NCBI GenBank assembly: GCA_963725175.1
Contig: CAVRXH010000006.1
Span: 6,572,001 to 6,636,000 of the forward strand
DNA length: 64,000 nucleotides
Direction of reading: 5' to 3'
From: DASUBV01 sp963725175
GTDB lineage: Bacteria > Actinomycetota > Actinomycetes > Streptosporangiales > Streptosporangiaceae
In this document: positions 41,097 through 49,406 of the stretch, piece after piece
Layout of the letters: each line of letters begins with the position of its first letter
Position numbering within the stretch: position 1 is the stretch's first letter
Notes under the pieces: generated by a model
Told to the model about the DNA's origin: nothing
The model's input: only the letters and a program-made list of their open reading frames with translations
The model's database searches: none
Translations under genes and position numbers: made by a program

Positions 41097-43871
41097 TCAC
41101 AGCGCGTCGCTCAGCGCCACGTCGAGCTGGTACTTGGCGATGGCCTGGCTGACCACCTCCGGCTTGACCTCGCCAAGCCGGGCGAGCTGGCCCAGCACCG
41201 CCACCGTGACCGACTCGGCGTCCACGTGGAAGAACCGGCGGGCCGCCGGCCGGGTGTCGGAGAAGCCCCAGCCGTCGGTGCCCAGCGAGGAGTACGGGCC
41301 GGGCACCCAGCGGGCGATCTGGTCAGGGACCGCGCGGATCCAGTCGCTGACCGCCACCACCGGGCCCGCGTGGCCCTCCAGCGCCCTGGTCACGTACGGC
41401 ACCCGTGGCTCGCCATCCGGCTGGAGCATGTTCCACTCCTCGCAGGCCAGCGCGTCCCGGCGCAGCTCCGTCCACGACGTCGCCGACCATGCCTCCGCCG
41501 CCACGCCCCAGTCCTCGGCCAGCAGCCGCTGCGCCTCAAGCGCCCAGCGCATCCCCACCCCCGACGCCAGGATCTGCGCGCGCGGCCTGGCCGCCTCGTC
41601 GCCGCCCGCGTCGGCCGGCAGGCCAGGCGCGTCCGCGTACCGGTAAAGCCCGCGCAGGATGCCCTGCTCCAGCGCCTCCCGGCCGCCGGGGAAGTCGGTG
41701 GGCTCGGCCGGCTGCACGTACGGCTCGTTGTAGACGGTCAGGTAGTAGAAGATGTTCTCGCCGTCCGGGTGCTCCGCCGACGAGCCGTACATCCGGCGCA
41801 GCGCGTCCTTGACGATGTAGCTCAGCTCGTAGGCCCAGGCCGCGTCGTAGGCCACGCAGGCCGGGCTGACCGAGGCCAGCAGCACCGAGTGCCCGTCGTT
41901 GTGCTGGAGCCCCTCGCCAGTCAGCGTGGTCCGGCCCGCCGTCGCGCCGAGCAGGAAGCCCCGGCCGAGCTGGTCGCCCAGCGCCCACATCTGGTCGCCG
42001 GTCCGCTGGAACCCGAACATCGAGTAGAAGATGTAGACCGGGATCATCGGCGTGCCGTGCGTCGCGTACGAGGTGCCCGCCGCGATCATCGACCCCATCG
42101 CGCCGGCCTCGCTGATCCCCTCGTGCAGGATCTGGCCCTTGGCCGCCTCCTTGTAGGACAGCAGCAGGGTGCGGTCCACGGCCTCGTAGGTCTGGCCGTG
42201 CGGGTCGTAGATCTTCGCCGTCGGGAACAGCGAGTCCATGCCGAAGGTGCGCGCCTCGTCCGGGATGATCGGCGCGAACCGCTCGCCGATGCCCGGCGCC
42301 CGCATCAGGTCCTTGAGCAGCCGGACGAAGGCCATCGTGGTGGCCACCGCCTGCTTGCCCGAGCCCTTGCGCAGCTCCTCGTAGACCTTCTCCTCCGGCA
42401 GCGCCAGCGGCCTGGCCCGCACTACCCGGCGCGGCAGGTACCCGCCCAGGGCCGCCCGGCGCTCCTGCATGTACTGGATCTCGTCGGACTTCTCGCCCGG
42501 GTGGTAGTACGGCGGCAGCTCCGCCTCCAGGGCCGAGTCAGGGATCTCCAGGTACAGCCGGTCCCTGAAGTCCTTCAGCTCCGTCACCGTGAGCTTCTTC
42601 ATCTGGTGCGTCGCGTTGCGGGCCTCGAAGTCCGGCCCCAGCGTCCAGCCCTTGATCGTGTGCGCCAGGATCACCGTCGGCTGGCCCACGTGCTCCGTGG
42701 CCGCCTTGAAGGCCGCGTAGACCTTGCGGTAGTCGTGCCCGCCGCGGGACAGGTTGCGGATCTCGTCGTCGGACAGGTGCTCCACCATGGCCCGCAGCCG
42801 CGGGTCGCCGCCGAAGAAGTTCTCCCTCGTGTAGGCGCCCGACTCCACCGAGTAGGTCTGGAACTGCCCGTCCGGGGTCGAGTTCATCTTGTTGACCAGC
42901 ACGCCGTCGGTGTCCTTGGCCAGCAGCGGGTCCCAGTCCCGGCCCCAGACGACCTTGATCACGTTCCAGCCCGCGCCGCGGAAGGTCGCCTCAAGCTCCT
43001 GGATGATCTTGCCGTTGCCGCGCACCGGGCCGTCCAGGCGCTGCAGGTTGCAGTTGATCACGAAGGTGAGGTTGTCCAGCTCCTCGCGGGCGGCCAGGCT
43101 GATCGCGCCGCGGGACTCTGGCTCGTCCATCTCGCCGTCGCCGAGGAACGCCCAGACGTGCGAGCGGCTCGTGTCCTTCAGCTCCCTGGCCAGCAGGTAC
43201 CTGTTGAACCTGGCCTGGTAGACCGCGTCGATGGCGCCCAGGCCCATCGACACCGTCGGGAACTCCCAGAAGTCCGGCATCAGCCGGGGGTGCGGGTAGG
43301 ACGGCAGGCCGCCGCCCGGGTGCGACAGTTCCTGGCGGAAGCCGTTCAGCTGATGCTCGGTGAGGCGGCCCTCCAGGAAGGCGCGGGCGTAGATGCCCGG
43401 CGCCGCGTGGCCCTGGATGAAGACCTGGTCGCCCGACTCGCCGTGGTCCTTGCCGCGGAAGAAGTGGTTGAAGCCGACCTCATACAGGCTGGCCGCCGAG
43501 GCGTAGGTGGCGATGTGGCCGCCGACGCCCAGGCCCGGCCGGTTGGCGCGGGACACCATGACCGCCGCGTTCCACCTGATGTAGGCGCGGATCCGGCGCT
43601 CCACGTACTCATCGCCGGGGAACCACGGCTCGCGCTCGGGCGGGATCGTGTTGATGAAGTCCGTGCTGCGCAGGCCCGGCACGCCGACCTGCTGCGCCCT
43701 GGCCCGCTCAAGCAGGCGGAGCATCACGTACCTGGCGCGCCCTCGGCCGCGGGTCCTGACCACGTTGTCGAAGGACTCGACCCACTCCCTGGTCTCGTCC
43801 GGGTCGATATCCGGCAACTGGGTAGGCAGGCCGTCGCTGATGATGGAGAAGCGCTGGCGTCCGGAGGCCAC
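41097..43871 (-). CDS. aceE: Pyruvate dehydrogenase E1 component, homodimeric type
   Basis: The product has about 924 aa. AceE decarboxylates pyruvate with thiamine diphosphate and passes the acetyl group to lipoyl-E2. The ThDP-binding motif GDGEMDEPESRGAISLAAREELDNLTFVINCNLQRLDGPVRGNG is intact, with AYIRWNAAVMVSRAN, GHIATYASAASLYEVGFNHFFRG and the catalytic-loop His residues in LEGRLTEHQLN and GGGLPSYPHPRL. The GTG at 43871 with AAGGCGAGGA 7 nt upstream is favoured. In actinobacteria AceE works with the E2 (SucB/DlaT) and Lpd also encoded in this window. A perfect 8-bp inverted repeat lies about 60 bp upstream. Confidence 0.95.
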   Translation of the reverse strand: MASGRQRFSIISDGLPTQLPDIDPDETREWVESFDNVVRTRGRGRARYVMLRLLERARAQQVGVPGLRSTDFINTIPPEREPWFPGDEYVERRIRAYIRWNAAVMVSRANRPGLGVGGHIATYASAASLYEVGFNHFFRGKDHGESGDQVFIQGHAAPGIYARAFLEGRLTEHQLNGFRQELSHPGGGLPSYPHPRLMPDFWEFPTVSMGLGAIDAVYQARFNRYLLARELKDTSRSHVWAFLGDGEMDEPESRGAISLAAREELDNLTFVINCNLQRLDGPVRGNGKIIQELEATFRGAGWNVIKVVWGRDWDPLLAKDTDGVLVNKMNSTPDGQFQTYSVESGAYTRENFFGGDPRLRAMVEHLSDDEIRNLSRGGHDYRKVYAAFKAATEHVGQPTVILAHTIKGWTLGPDFEARNATHQMKKLTVTELKDFRDRLYLEIPDSALEAELPPYYHPGEKSDEIQYMQERRAALGGYLPRRVVRARPLALPEEKVYEELRKGSGKQAVATTMAFVRLLKDLMRAPGIGERFAPIIPDEARTFGMDSLFPTAKIYDPHGQTYEAVDRTLLLSYKEAAKGQILHEGISEAGAMGSMIAAGTSYATHGTPMIPVYIFYSMFGFQRTGDQMWALGDQLGRGFLLGATAGRTTLTGEGLQHNDGHSVLLASVSPACVAYDAAWAYELSYIVKDALRRMYGSSAEHPDGENIFYYLTVYNEPYVQPAEPTDFPGGREALEQGILRGLYRYADAPGLPADAGGDEAARPRAQILASGVGMRWALEAQRLLAEDWGVAAEAWSATSWTELRRDALACEEWNMLQPDGEPRVPYVTRALEGHAGPVVAVSDWIRAVPDQIARWVPGPYSSLGTDGWGFSDTRPAARRFFHVDAESVTVAVLGQLARLGEVKPEVVSQAIAKYQLDVALSDAL

Positions 43872-44407
43872 GGGGTGTTCCTCGCCTTCCGCGCCGCGCG
43901 GGCGGGCCGCGCGGCATGTCACTGGTGGTCCTGGCAGGCGGCGTACTGCCGCCTGGTTCGTGCTCTCTTAGCCAATCCTGGTACGCACATGCCCAGGACG
44001 CATCTCTACTGGCCGGTAACCGGCCCGCGGGCCCGCCCGGCGCCGCTGGCCGGCGCTTGTTCCGCCCCGTCCGGGTACACCGCGGCGGAGCGGGTAGGGA
44101 CTGCGGGCGGCGGCTCTCGCGGCGGGGCAGGAGCCCGGTGTGCCGGGGAGCCGGGGCACCGGAAGGCGATGACAGGACAAGAGGCCTAAAGGCTAGCAGC
44201 TAGGGACACATGCACCGGGTGCGGACACCAGCCGCCCCGGCAGGCCGGCGGTTTTCGTTTCGTGTGCCAATTGTGACTTGCGCACCGCGCCGACCCAGTG
44301 TGAACTGTCCGATCAAGAGGAACGGCCGCTCGCCGCGGCGGGCAGCCGCCCGGCGCGGAAACCAGTCGCCAGCGTGGCGGCGGGACGAAAGGGTGCGGAG
44401 GACTTCA
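43872..44407. other. Divergent intergenic region between aceE and the DUF3052 gene
   Basis: This gap of 536 bp between divergent genes must carry both promoters. It holds the inverted repeat at 43935-43955 on the aceE side. No other coding sequence or RNA is recognised, although GC content drops near 44250-44310. Confidence 0.5.
43935..43955. promoter_or_regulatory. Perfect inverted repeat CAGGCGGC-5-GCCGCCTG upstream of aceE
   Basis: Arms at 43935-43942 and 43948-43955 surround GTACT. It lies 64-84 bp before the aceE start, a usual operator position. No regulator gene is adjacent. It could control aceE in response to pyruvate or redox state, which is inference. Confidence 0.45.
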
Positions 44408-44836
44408 GTGAGCGCGACCGCGGGCCAGGCACAGGACCAGCGTGACCTGGCCGAGCGGCTCGGCGTCAAGCCGGGCCACGTGGTGCAGGAGATCGGCTAC
44501 GACGACGACTGTGATGAGCAGCTCCGCGAGTCGGTGGAGGGCCTCAAGGACGTCGAGCTGGTCGACGAGGACTATGACGACGTCGTGGACGGAGTGCTGC
44601 TGTGGTGGCGGGACGGGGACGGTGATCTCGTCGACGCCCTGGTCGACGCACTGACGCCCCTCGCCGACGGGGGATACATCGTGCTGCTGACGCCCAAGAC
44701 CGGCCGCAGCGGCTACGTCGAGCCCAGCGAGATCGGGGAGGCCGCGCCAACGGCCGGGCTGTCCCAGACCTCGACCATCAGCGCCGGCCGCAACTGGTCG
44801 GCTACCAGGCTCGTGACGCCCAAGGCACGCAGGTAG
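44408..44836 (+). CDS. DUF3052 family protein
   Basis: The product has 142 residues, acidic: DQRDLAERLGVKPGHVVQEIGYDDDCDEQLRESVEGLKDVELVDEDYDDVVDGVLLWWRDGDGDLVDALVDALTPLADGGYIVLLTPKTGR and a C-terminal SEIGEAAPTAGLSQTSTISAGRNWSATRLV. This is the actinobacterial DUF3052 family of unknown function. The GTG at 44408 has AGGA about 6 nt upstream; reading further upstream gives Arg-rich noise. It lies between aceE and a peroxiredoxin, the same neighbourhood as in Streptomyces. Confidence 0.9.
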   Translation: MSATAGQAQDQRDLAERLGVKPGHVVQEIGYDDDCDEQLRESVEGLKDVELVDEDYDDVVDGVLLWWRDGDGDLVDALVDALTPLADGGYIVLLTPKTGRSGYVEPSEIGEAAPTAGLSQTSTISAGRNWSATRLVTPKARR

Positions 44837-44875
44837 GCGTCCGCCAGGGCACTTCCCCGTCGAGAGGATCAGGCG

Positions 44876-45337
44876 TTGGCTGTCGAGGTCGGCGACCAGG
44901 CACCGGACTTTGAGCTCAAGGACCGGCACGGAACCCCCGTGCGACTGTCCGAAATGCGGGGCAAGAAGAACGTTGTGCTGGTTTTCTACCCATTCGCGTT
45001 CAGCCGCACGTGCTCCCGTGAGATGTGCGCCATGCGCGATGAGTTTCCCGAGGCGTCCCGCGACGACGTCGAGCTGCTGACGCTGTCCGCGGACACCGTG
45101 TTCTCCCTGCGGGTGTGGGGAGATGAGCAGAACTTCGGATTCGGGATGCTCTCCGACTTCTGGCCGCACGGCGCGGTCGCGAGGTCATATGGTGTCTTCG
45201 ATGAGACCATAGGTGCCGCCATTCGCGGCACCTTCCTCATCGACAAGGCTGGCGTCGTGCGGTGGAAGGTCGTCAACCCGATCCCGCAGGCGCGTGACAT
45301 CGCCGACTACCAGAAAGCGCTGGCCGCGCTCGAATAG
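44876..45337 (+). CDS. Peroxiredoxin, AhpE/PrxQ (BCP)-like
   Basis: The product is a 153-aa thioredoxin-fold peroxidase. It includes DFELKDRHGTPVRLSEMRGKKNVVLVFYPFAFSRTCSREMCAMRDEF, with the peroxidatic Cys in SRTC and a second Cys five positions later (C-x4-C). That is the intramolecular resolving arrangement of PrxQ/BCP rather than the single-Cys mycobacterial AhpE. It also has GVFDETIGAAIRGTFLIDKAGVVRWKV. It starts with TTG (44876) behind GAGAGGA. It reduces peroxides in the cytosol using thiol donors. It lies 39 bp after the DUF3052 gene, so co-transcription is likely. Confidence 0.9.
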   Translation: MAVEVGDQAPDFELKDRHGTPVRLSEMRGKKNVVLVFYPFAFSRTCSREMCAMRDEFPEASRDDVELLTLSADTVFSLRVWGDEQNFGFGMLSDFWPHGAVARSYGVFDETIGAAIRGTFLIDKAGVVRWKVVNPIPQARDIADYQKALAALE

Positions 45338-45421
45338 CGCGGCCGCTGACGCGTTTCCTGGCCAGCCGGCGGGAAACCGGAACAGGCTCGATGCCCTGCT
45401 ATCGCTGCGGAACCCGGCAGG

Positions 45422-45820
45422 TTGACCCTGACCGGGGCGAGAGTCCCTGGAGAGCGCGGCGTCCGGGCGGATCGCCAGGTGCTGATCTGCCCCGGCTGCC
45501 AGGTCGCCTACGACTGGACATCTGATCTCGACCGCTGCCCCGTGTGCGCCAGCGTGCACCTCGTCAGGCGGCTCGGCGAGGTCGAGTGCCGGGACTGCGG
45601 CTCCGTCCGCCAGTCCGCCGCGCCCGCGCTGCCCGGCCACCTCGCCAGGGCCGCTTCCGTGGCCGGCGAGCCGGCCGGGCGGCCCCGGCAGGCCGCCAGC
45701 CGCAGCGGGGGAGAGGTCGCCGGGGCCGGTTCCGGCGCCGACGGGCTCGCCCGCGAGGTGGAGGCCGCCCTCGCCAGGGTGCTCGGCCGGACCGCGGGAA
45801 GCGGCGCCTCCAGGGGCTGA
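45422..45820 (+). CDS. Small zinc-ribbon protein
   Basis: The product has 132 residues with two CxxC pairs, CPGC and CPVC, spaced by 13 residues (LICPGCQVAYDWTSDLDRCPVCASVHLVRRLGEVECRDCGSVRQ), and a further CRDC. This would form one or two zinc ribbons. The rest is Ala/Gly/Arg low complexity. The TTG at 45422 is a weak start; a GTG at 45479 just before LICPGC is equally plausible. No family is assigned. Confidence 0.5.
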   Translation: MTLTGARVPGERGVRADRQVLICPGCQVAYDWTSDLDRCPVCASVHLVRRLGEVECRDCGSVRQSAAPALPGHLARAASVAGEPAGRPRQAASRSGGEVAGAGSGADGLAREVEAALARVLGRTAGSGASRG

Positions 45821-45859
45821 GCTTTCCGGGGCTGAGCTTTCAGGGGCGGAGGCGCCCCC

Positions 45860-46417
45860 TCAGGAGCTGGCGTCGGCCCGGATCCAGTAGCGGAGCTTGA
45901 CGCCGCGCTGGTCCTCCAGCGCCCCGCCGCTCGCCTCGATCACCTTGCGCGACCCCTCGTTGCCCGCGTCGCAGGTCACCAGGACCCGGCCGATGCCCAG
46001 GCCCGCCGCGACCGGCAGCGCCGCCGCCAGCATCGAAGTCGCGTGGCCCCGGCGGCGGGCCGAGGGCCGAACGTCGTAGCCGATGTGGCCGCCGTACTCC
46101 AGCAAGCCAGGCGTCAGCCGGTGCCGGATCGCGATCCGGCCAAGGAACTCCGTGCCGCTGACCCACCACAGCGTCGTCGACGGCACGTGTCCCGCCGGGC
46201 GCGGCGCCTCCTCAAGCGCCTGGCCCCGCAGCCAGGCCACGTACTCCGCGAACGCCTCCGGGTCCGCCCAGCGCGCCCCGAACCTGCCGATGTCCGAGCC
46301 GATCATCGAGTGATCGCCAGGACCGCGCCCCTCCGCCCTGAACTCCTCCATCGCCGCGACGAAGGAGGCGCGCACGGCGGTAGCCGGAGCGGTGAGCGCG
46401 AACACCAGCTGAGACAC
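45860..46417 (-). CDS. GNAT family N-acetyltransferase
   Basis: The product has about 185 aa. The acetyl-CoA binding segment is HIGYDVRPSARRRGHATSMLAAAL, preceded by WWVSGTEFLGRIAIRHRLTPGLLEYG and followed by LVTCDAGNEGSRKVIEASGGALEDQ. The R-x-x-R-R-G-H-A loop and the Asn-x-x-S-x-x-V-I-E motif are typical of the RimJ/RimL-like or YdaF-like group that acetylates amines. The GTG at 46417 with AGGA 9 nt upstream is chosen; longer frames begin in unlikely sequence. The substrate is unknown. Confidence 0.85.
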   Translation of the reverse strand: MSQLVFALTAPATAVRASFVAAMEEFRAEGRGPGDHSMIGSDIGRFGARWADPEAFAEYVAWLRGQALEEAPRPAGHVPSTTLWWVSGTEFLGRIAIRHRLTPGLLEYGGHIGYDVRPSARRRGHATSMLAAALPVAAGLGIGRVLVTCDAGNEGSRKVIEASGGALEDQRGVKLRYWIRADASS

Positions 46418-46762
46418 GAGAACATTCCTACCGGGACGGCGGGGCGGCGCGCACCCGGATTTACCCGCGCCTACCGGGGCGTACACCGCAGAGCATCCCG
46501 TTCGAGACCTAACTACCGCGCACGCCTCCTGCGGGTGCGATTAACATAAACCGGGGCGCTACCCAGACAGAACTAATCCAGGTCGGCTCGCCTGGCGCTG
46601 TGACCAGCGGACATCCACCACGGGAGATCGAAACTACAGCCATGTACCGGGATGAGTGACCAGCCGTGACCGTGGACGCCGGACCGGATGATGATCTTCG
46701 GCTGCAGCAGGAAGCCGGTCTCCGGGTACTGACCCGCATCGCCACAGCCCAGAGGACCTTCG
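46418..46762. other. 345-bp leader region before the glycosyltransferase operon
   Basis: This region has lower GC (for example near 46540-46580) and a hairpin CCAGG-tcggctcg-CCTGG around 46580. No known riboswitch class was recognised. Long leaders are common ahead of exopolysaccharide synthase operons. Confidence 0.4.
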
Positions 46763-46882
46763 ATGAGCCCCCTGCTATCGGATTTGACCACTATTACCGT
46801 GATATGCGGGGTGGGAGTGGGAGTCCTGGCCGTGATCTTGCGGTACGCATGGCGCCGTCGGAAGGATGTCGAGGAGCTCTAG
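46763..46882 (+). CDS. 39-residue single-pass membrane protein preceding the glycosyltransferase
   Basis: ATG at 46763 with AGAGGA six bases upstream; TAG at 46880-46882. The peptide MSPLLSDLTTITVICGVGVGVLAVILRYAWRRRKDVEEL has one hydrophobic helix (about 10-28) followed by a basic anchor (RRRK). A strong ribosome site, clear topology and a position eight bases before the glycosyltransferase GTG support expression. It is likely a small regulator or scaffold of the synthase; no family is recognised. Confidence 0.65.
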   Translation: MSPLLSDLTTITVICGVGVGVLAVILRYAWRRRKDVEEL

Positions 46883-46890
46883 CCACCTAC

Positions 46891-48252
46891 GTGATCCCCG
46901 AGGTCAGCCTGCGGCGCGTCCGCCCCTACCTGTTCGGGATCGTGGTGCTCGCCGTCTCCGTCGCCGGGTTCCTCCGGCACGCCGACTTCTTCCTCATCTA
47001 CGACCACTACCGGGTGCTCATGATCACCTGGGCGCTGGTGTTCGGCGTCTCGCTCCTGCAGTGGGGCATCTCGCTGTTCGAGCGCCCGTTCAAGGGCGCG
47101 TCCCGGTATCTCGAGTCGCTCAACGTCGTCGTCTGCATCCCCGTCTACAACGAGGACCCCGCCACCCTCGACCGGGTGCTCGCCGCGCTCGCCGGGCAGA
47201 CCAGGCTGCCCGACTCCGTGCACGTCGTCGATGACGGGAGCAAGGTCAGCTACAGCGAGATCCGCAGCTTCTGGGAGTCCCACCCCGTGCTCGGCCCCCG
47301 GCTTCGCTGGACCAGGCAGGCCAACGGCGGCAAGAAGCACGCCCAGGCCGCCTGCTTCGGCACCCATCCCTACGCCGACATCTTCGTGACCGCCGACTCC
47401 GACACCACGCTGGCCGGAAACGCCATCGAGGAAGGGCTCAAGCCGTTCCGGCACCAGGACGTGTACTCCGTCGCCGGGCTTGAGCTCGCCTGGAACCACT
47501 CAAGGAACCTGCTCACGCTGATGACCTCGGCGCGCACCCTGTCCTGGCAGCTCCTGTCGTGCGCCGCGCAGAACGTGGCCGGCGGTGACGTGACCGTCAA
47601 CCGCGGCACCTACGCCCTCTACCGGGCCGACATGATCCGCGAGACCCTCACCGCCTACCTGGACGAGACCTTCCTCGGGCATGCCGTCAAGCTCGGCGAC
47701 GACGCCGCGCTCACCCTGTTCGCCCAGATCAGGGGCCGGGCCGTGCAGCAGCCAAGCGCCGTCTGCTACACCATGTACCCCGAGAGCCTCAAGCACCATT
47801 TCAAGCAGTGGATCCGGTGGATGCGCGGGTCCACCATCCGCACCTGCTGGCGCGTCAGGTACCTGCCGCTGACCTCGTGGTCGCTGTGGTTCACGCTGAT
47901 CAACACCTGGTCGTTCGTCGTGTCCATCGCCGCTACCGTCGCCGCCGCCATCTCCTGGCCCCAGTCCGAGGACTACGTCGCCGCCGCCGTGCTGGCCACC
48001 ATCGTCTGGGCCATCCTGATGGCGCTGCGGACCACCACCGTCCGGCGTACCGACCAGACCTGGCTTGATAGGTTCATCGTCATCGTCATGTCGCCATTCG
48101 CGGCGTTCTGGGTAATGGTCGTTCTCCGTCCCCTGCGGATCTACGGCATCTTCACCTTCCTGCGCCAGGGATGGGTCACCAGGGGACAGGTGGAAATCAT
48201 CGAAGACGGCCGCGGCGGGCAGCCGCACGGCCTGGTGAGGAGCATGTCGTGA
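46891..48252 (+). CDS. Family 2 glycosyltransferase, processive (hyaluronan/chitin/cellulose synthase-like)
   Basis: The product has about 453 aa starting at the GTG at 46891; further upstream the same frame overlaps the 39-residue gene. Two N-terminal helices precede the GT-A domain: LNVVVCIPVYNEDPATLDRVLAAL, a first Asp in VHVVDDGSKV, DXD-like FVTADSDTTLAGNA, acceptor-site YLDETFLGHAVKLGDDAALT and the processive QxxRW motif QWIRWMRGSTIR. About four C-terminal helices follow. This set marks a membrane polysaccharide synthase polymerising a UDP- or GDP-sugar. Its stop overlaps the GH26 gene by GTGA. Confidence 0.85.
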   Translation: MIPEVSLRRVRPYLFGIVVLAVSVAGFLRHADFFLIYDHYRVLMITWALVFGVSLLQWGISLFERPFKGASRYLESLNVVVCIPVYNEDPATLDRVLAALAGQTRLPDSVHVVDDGSKVSYSEIRSFWESHPVLGPRLRWTRQANGGKKHAQAACFGTHPYADIFVTADSDTTLAGNAIEEGLKPFRHQDVYSVAGLELAWNHSRNLLTLMTSARTLSWQLLSCAAQNVAGGDVTVNRGTYALYRADMIRETLTAYLDETFLGHAVKLGDDAALTLFAQIRGRAVQQPSAVCYTMYPESLKHHFKQWIRWMRGSTIRTCWRVRYLPLTSWSLWFTLINTWSFVVSIAATVAAAISWPQSEDYVAAAVLATIVWAILMALRTTTVRRTDQTWLDRFIVIVMSPFAAFWVMVVLRPLRIYGIFTFLRQGWVTRGQVEIIEDGRGGQPHGLVRSMS

Positions 48253-49190
48253 AGCGGGCATTCACCGCCGTCGTCCTGGTCGCCGTCCTCGGGATGGCGT
48301 CGTTCGTCTGCGTCGGCGTCCTGGCGTCGCACAGCAGCTCGGCCGTCAGCCCCGCGCAGGCCTCCGTGTCCGGGCCCGTCCAGCAGCTCAGGATCCGCGA
48401 CCACTATCTCGGGGTCATCACGCCGGGCAGCGCCGCCGGCTCCGGGCTGACCAGCTTCGAGAACGCCACCAAGGTGAAGCCCACCCTGGTCGCGTTCTTC
48501 GAGCCGTTCGGCGACCCGTTCAACGCCGTGGCCGCCGCGCGGATCATCAACAAGGGCGCCTTCCCGCTGCTCCAGATCAACTCGCGCACCGTCTCGCCCG
48601 CCGCGATCGCCGCCGGGCACTACAGCAAGTACCTCGCCCAGTTCGCCGGCGCCGTCCGCCAGCTGCACCGGCAGATCGGCATCAGCTACGGCCACGAGAT
48701 GAACGGCCCGTGGTACCCGTGGGGTTACACCCACGTCAAGGCTGCCACCTTCGTGAAGGCCTGGCAGGTCATCCACCACGACTTCGCCAAGGCCGGTGCC
48801 TACAACGTGACCTGGGTGTGGACCGTCAACCGGTCCGGCGGCACGTCGGCCGACCCGGACCCGTGGTGGCCTGGCAAGCAATATGTCAACTGGGTCGGCG
48901 TCGACGGCCACTACATCAAGAAGAACGACAGCTTCAAGGTCGTGTTCGCGCCCACCATCCGGCAGATCAGGAAGGTCACCAGCGACCCGGTCCTGATCGC
49001 CGAGACCGGCATCCGGATCAGCCCTCAGCAGCCGGCGCAGATCAAGAACCTGCTGAACAACGCCCGCGGGCCGGGCATGCTGGGCGTGGTCTGGTTCAAC
49101 CTGAAGGCGCGGTACAGCTGGCGGATGCAGGGCAACGTGGCGGGGGATCGTGCTTACTACGACGCGGCGCAGCCCTACCTGAAGAGCTAG
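48249..49190 (+). CDS. Secreted GH26-like glycoside hydrolase (endo-beta-mannanase family)
   Basis: The product has 313 aa. The N-terminal signal or anchor is KRAFTAVVLVAVLGMASFVCVGVLA. The catalytic domain has YLGVITPGSAAGSGLTSFE, LVAFFEPFGDPF, the acid/base Glu in ISYGHEMNGPWYPWG and the nucleophile Glu in LIAETGIRIS, with WVWTVNRSGG and WVGVDGHYI between. These are GH26 motifs. Start GTG at 48249 overlaps the glycosyltransferase stop. A hydrolase coupled to a polysaccharide synthase usually trims or releases the polymer during export. Confidence 0.85.
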   Translation: MKRAFTAVVLVAVLGMASFVCVGVLASHSSSAVSPAQASVSGPVQQLRIRDHYLGVITPGSAAGSGLTSFENATKVKPTLVAFFEPFGDPFNAVAAARIINKGAFPLLQINSRTVSPAAIAAGHYSKYLAQFAGAVRQLHRQIGISYGHEMNGPWYPWGYTHVKAATFVKAWQVIHHDFAKAGAYNVTWVWTVNRSGGTSADPDPWWPGKQYVNWVGVDGHYIKKNDSFKVVFAPTIRQIRKVTSDPVLIAETGIRISPQQPAQIKNLLNNARGPGMLGVVWFNLKARYSWRMQGNVAGDRAYYDAAQPYLKS

Positions 49191-49216
49191 GGGCGCGGGC
49201 CGTGGGGCCGGGTGCC

Positions 49217-49256
49217 CCGGTTTGCCTCGCTGGCGGGTGCCTGCGAGGCGAACCGG
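49217..49256 (+). terminator. Hairpin terminator after the glycosyltransferase-glycosidase operon
   Basis: CCGGTTTGCCTCG (49217-49229) and CGAGGCGAACCGG (49244-49256) form a 13-bp stem with one G-T wobble and a 14-base loop, 27 bp after the stop codon. No T-run follows. Confidence 0.6.
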
Positions 49257-49334
49257 GCGGCGTGAGCGGCCTGGGTGACGGGGGGAGAGCGGTACGCTTA
49301 TGGGTCGGTCGCGCCGGGTGACGGCAGCGGCCGG

Positions 49335-49406
49335 GGGTGCATAGCTCAGCGGTAGAGCACTCGCCTTACAAGCGAGGGGTCGCTGGTTCGAACCCAGCTG
49401 CGCCCA
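49335..49406 (+). tRNA. tRNA-Val (anticodon UAC)
   Basis: A 72-nt cloverleaf is clear: acceptor GGGTGCA pairing with TGCGCCC, D-arm AGCTCAGCGGTAGAGC, anticodon stem CTCGC/GCGAG with loop CTTACAA (anticodon TAC at 49367-49369), T-arm GCTGGTTCGAACCCAGC, and discriminator A. CCA is not encoded. TACGCT about 40 bp upstream may be its -10. tRNA 3' ends are common integration sites, and a biosynthetic cluster begins just downstream. Confidence 0.95.

Noticed and set aside
41226..44189. 987-residue plus-strand frame opposite aceE
   Set aside because: It is a mirror of the AceE coding sequence, without domains, an effect of third-position GC bias.
46666..46890. N-terminal extension of the glycosyltransferase to 528 residues
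   Set aside because: The extra 75 residues show no domain and overlap a 39-residue gene with a good ribosome site in another frame.
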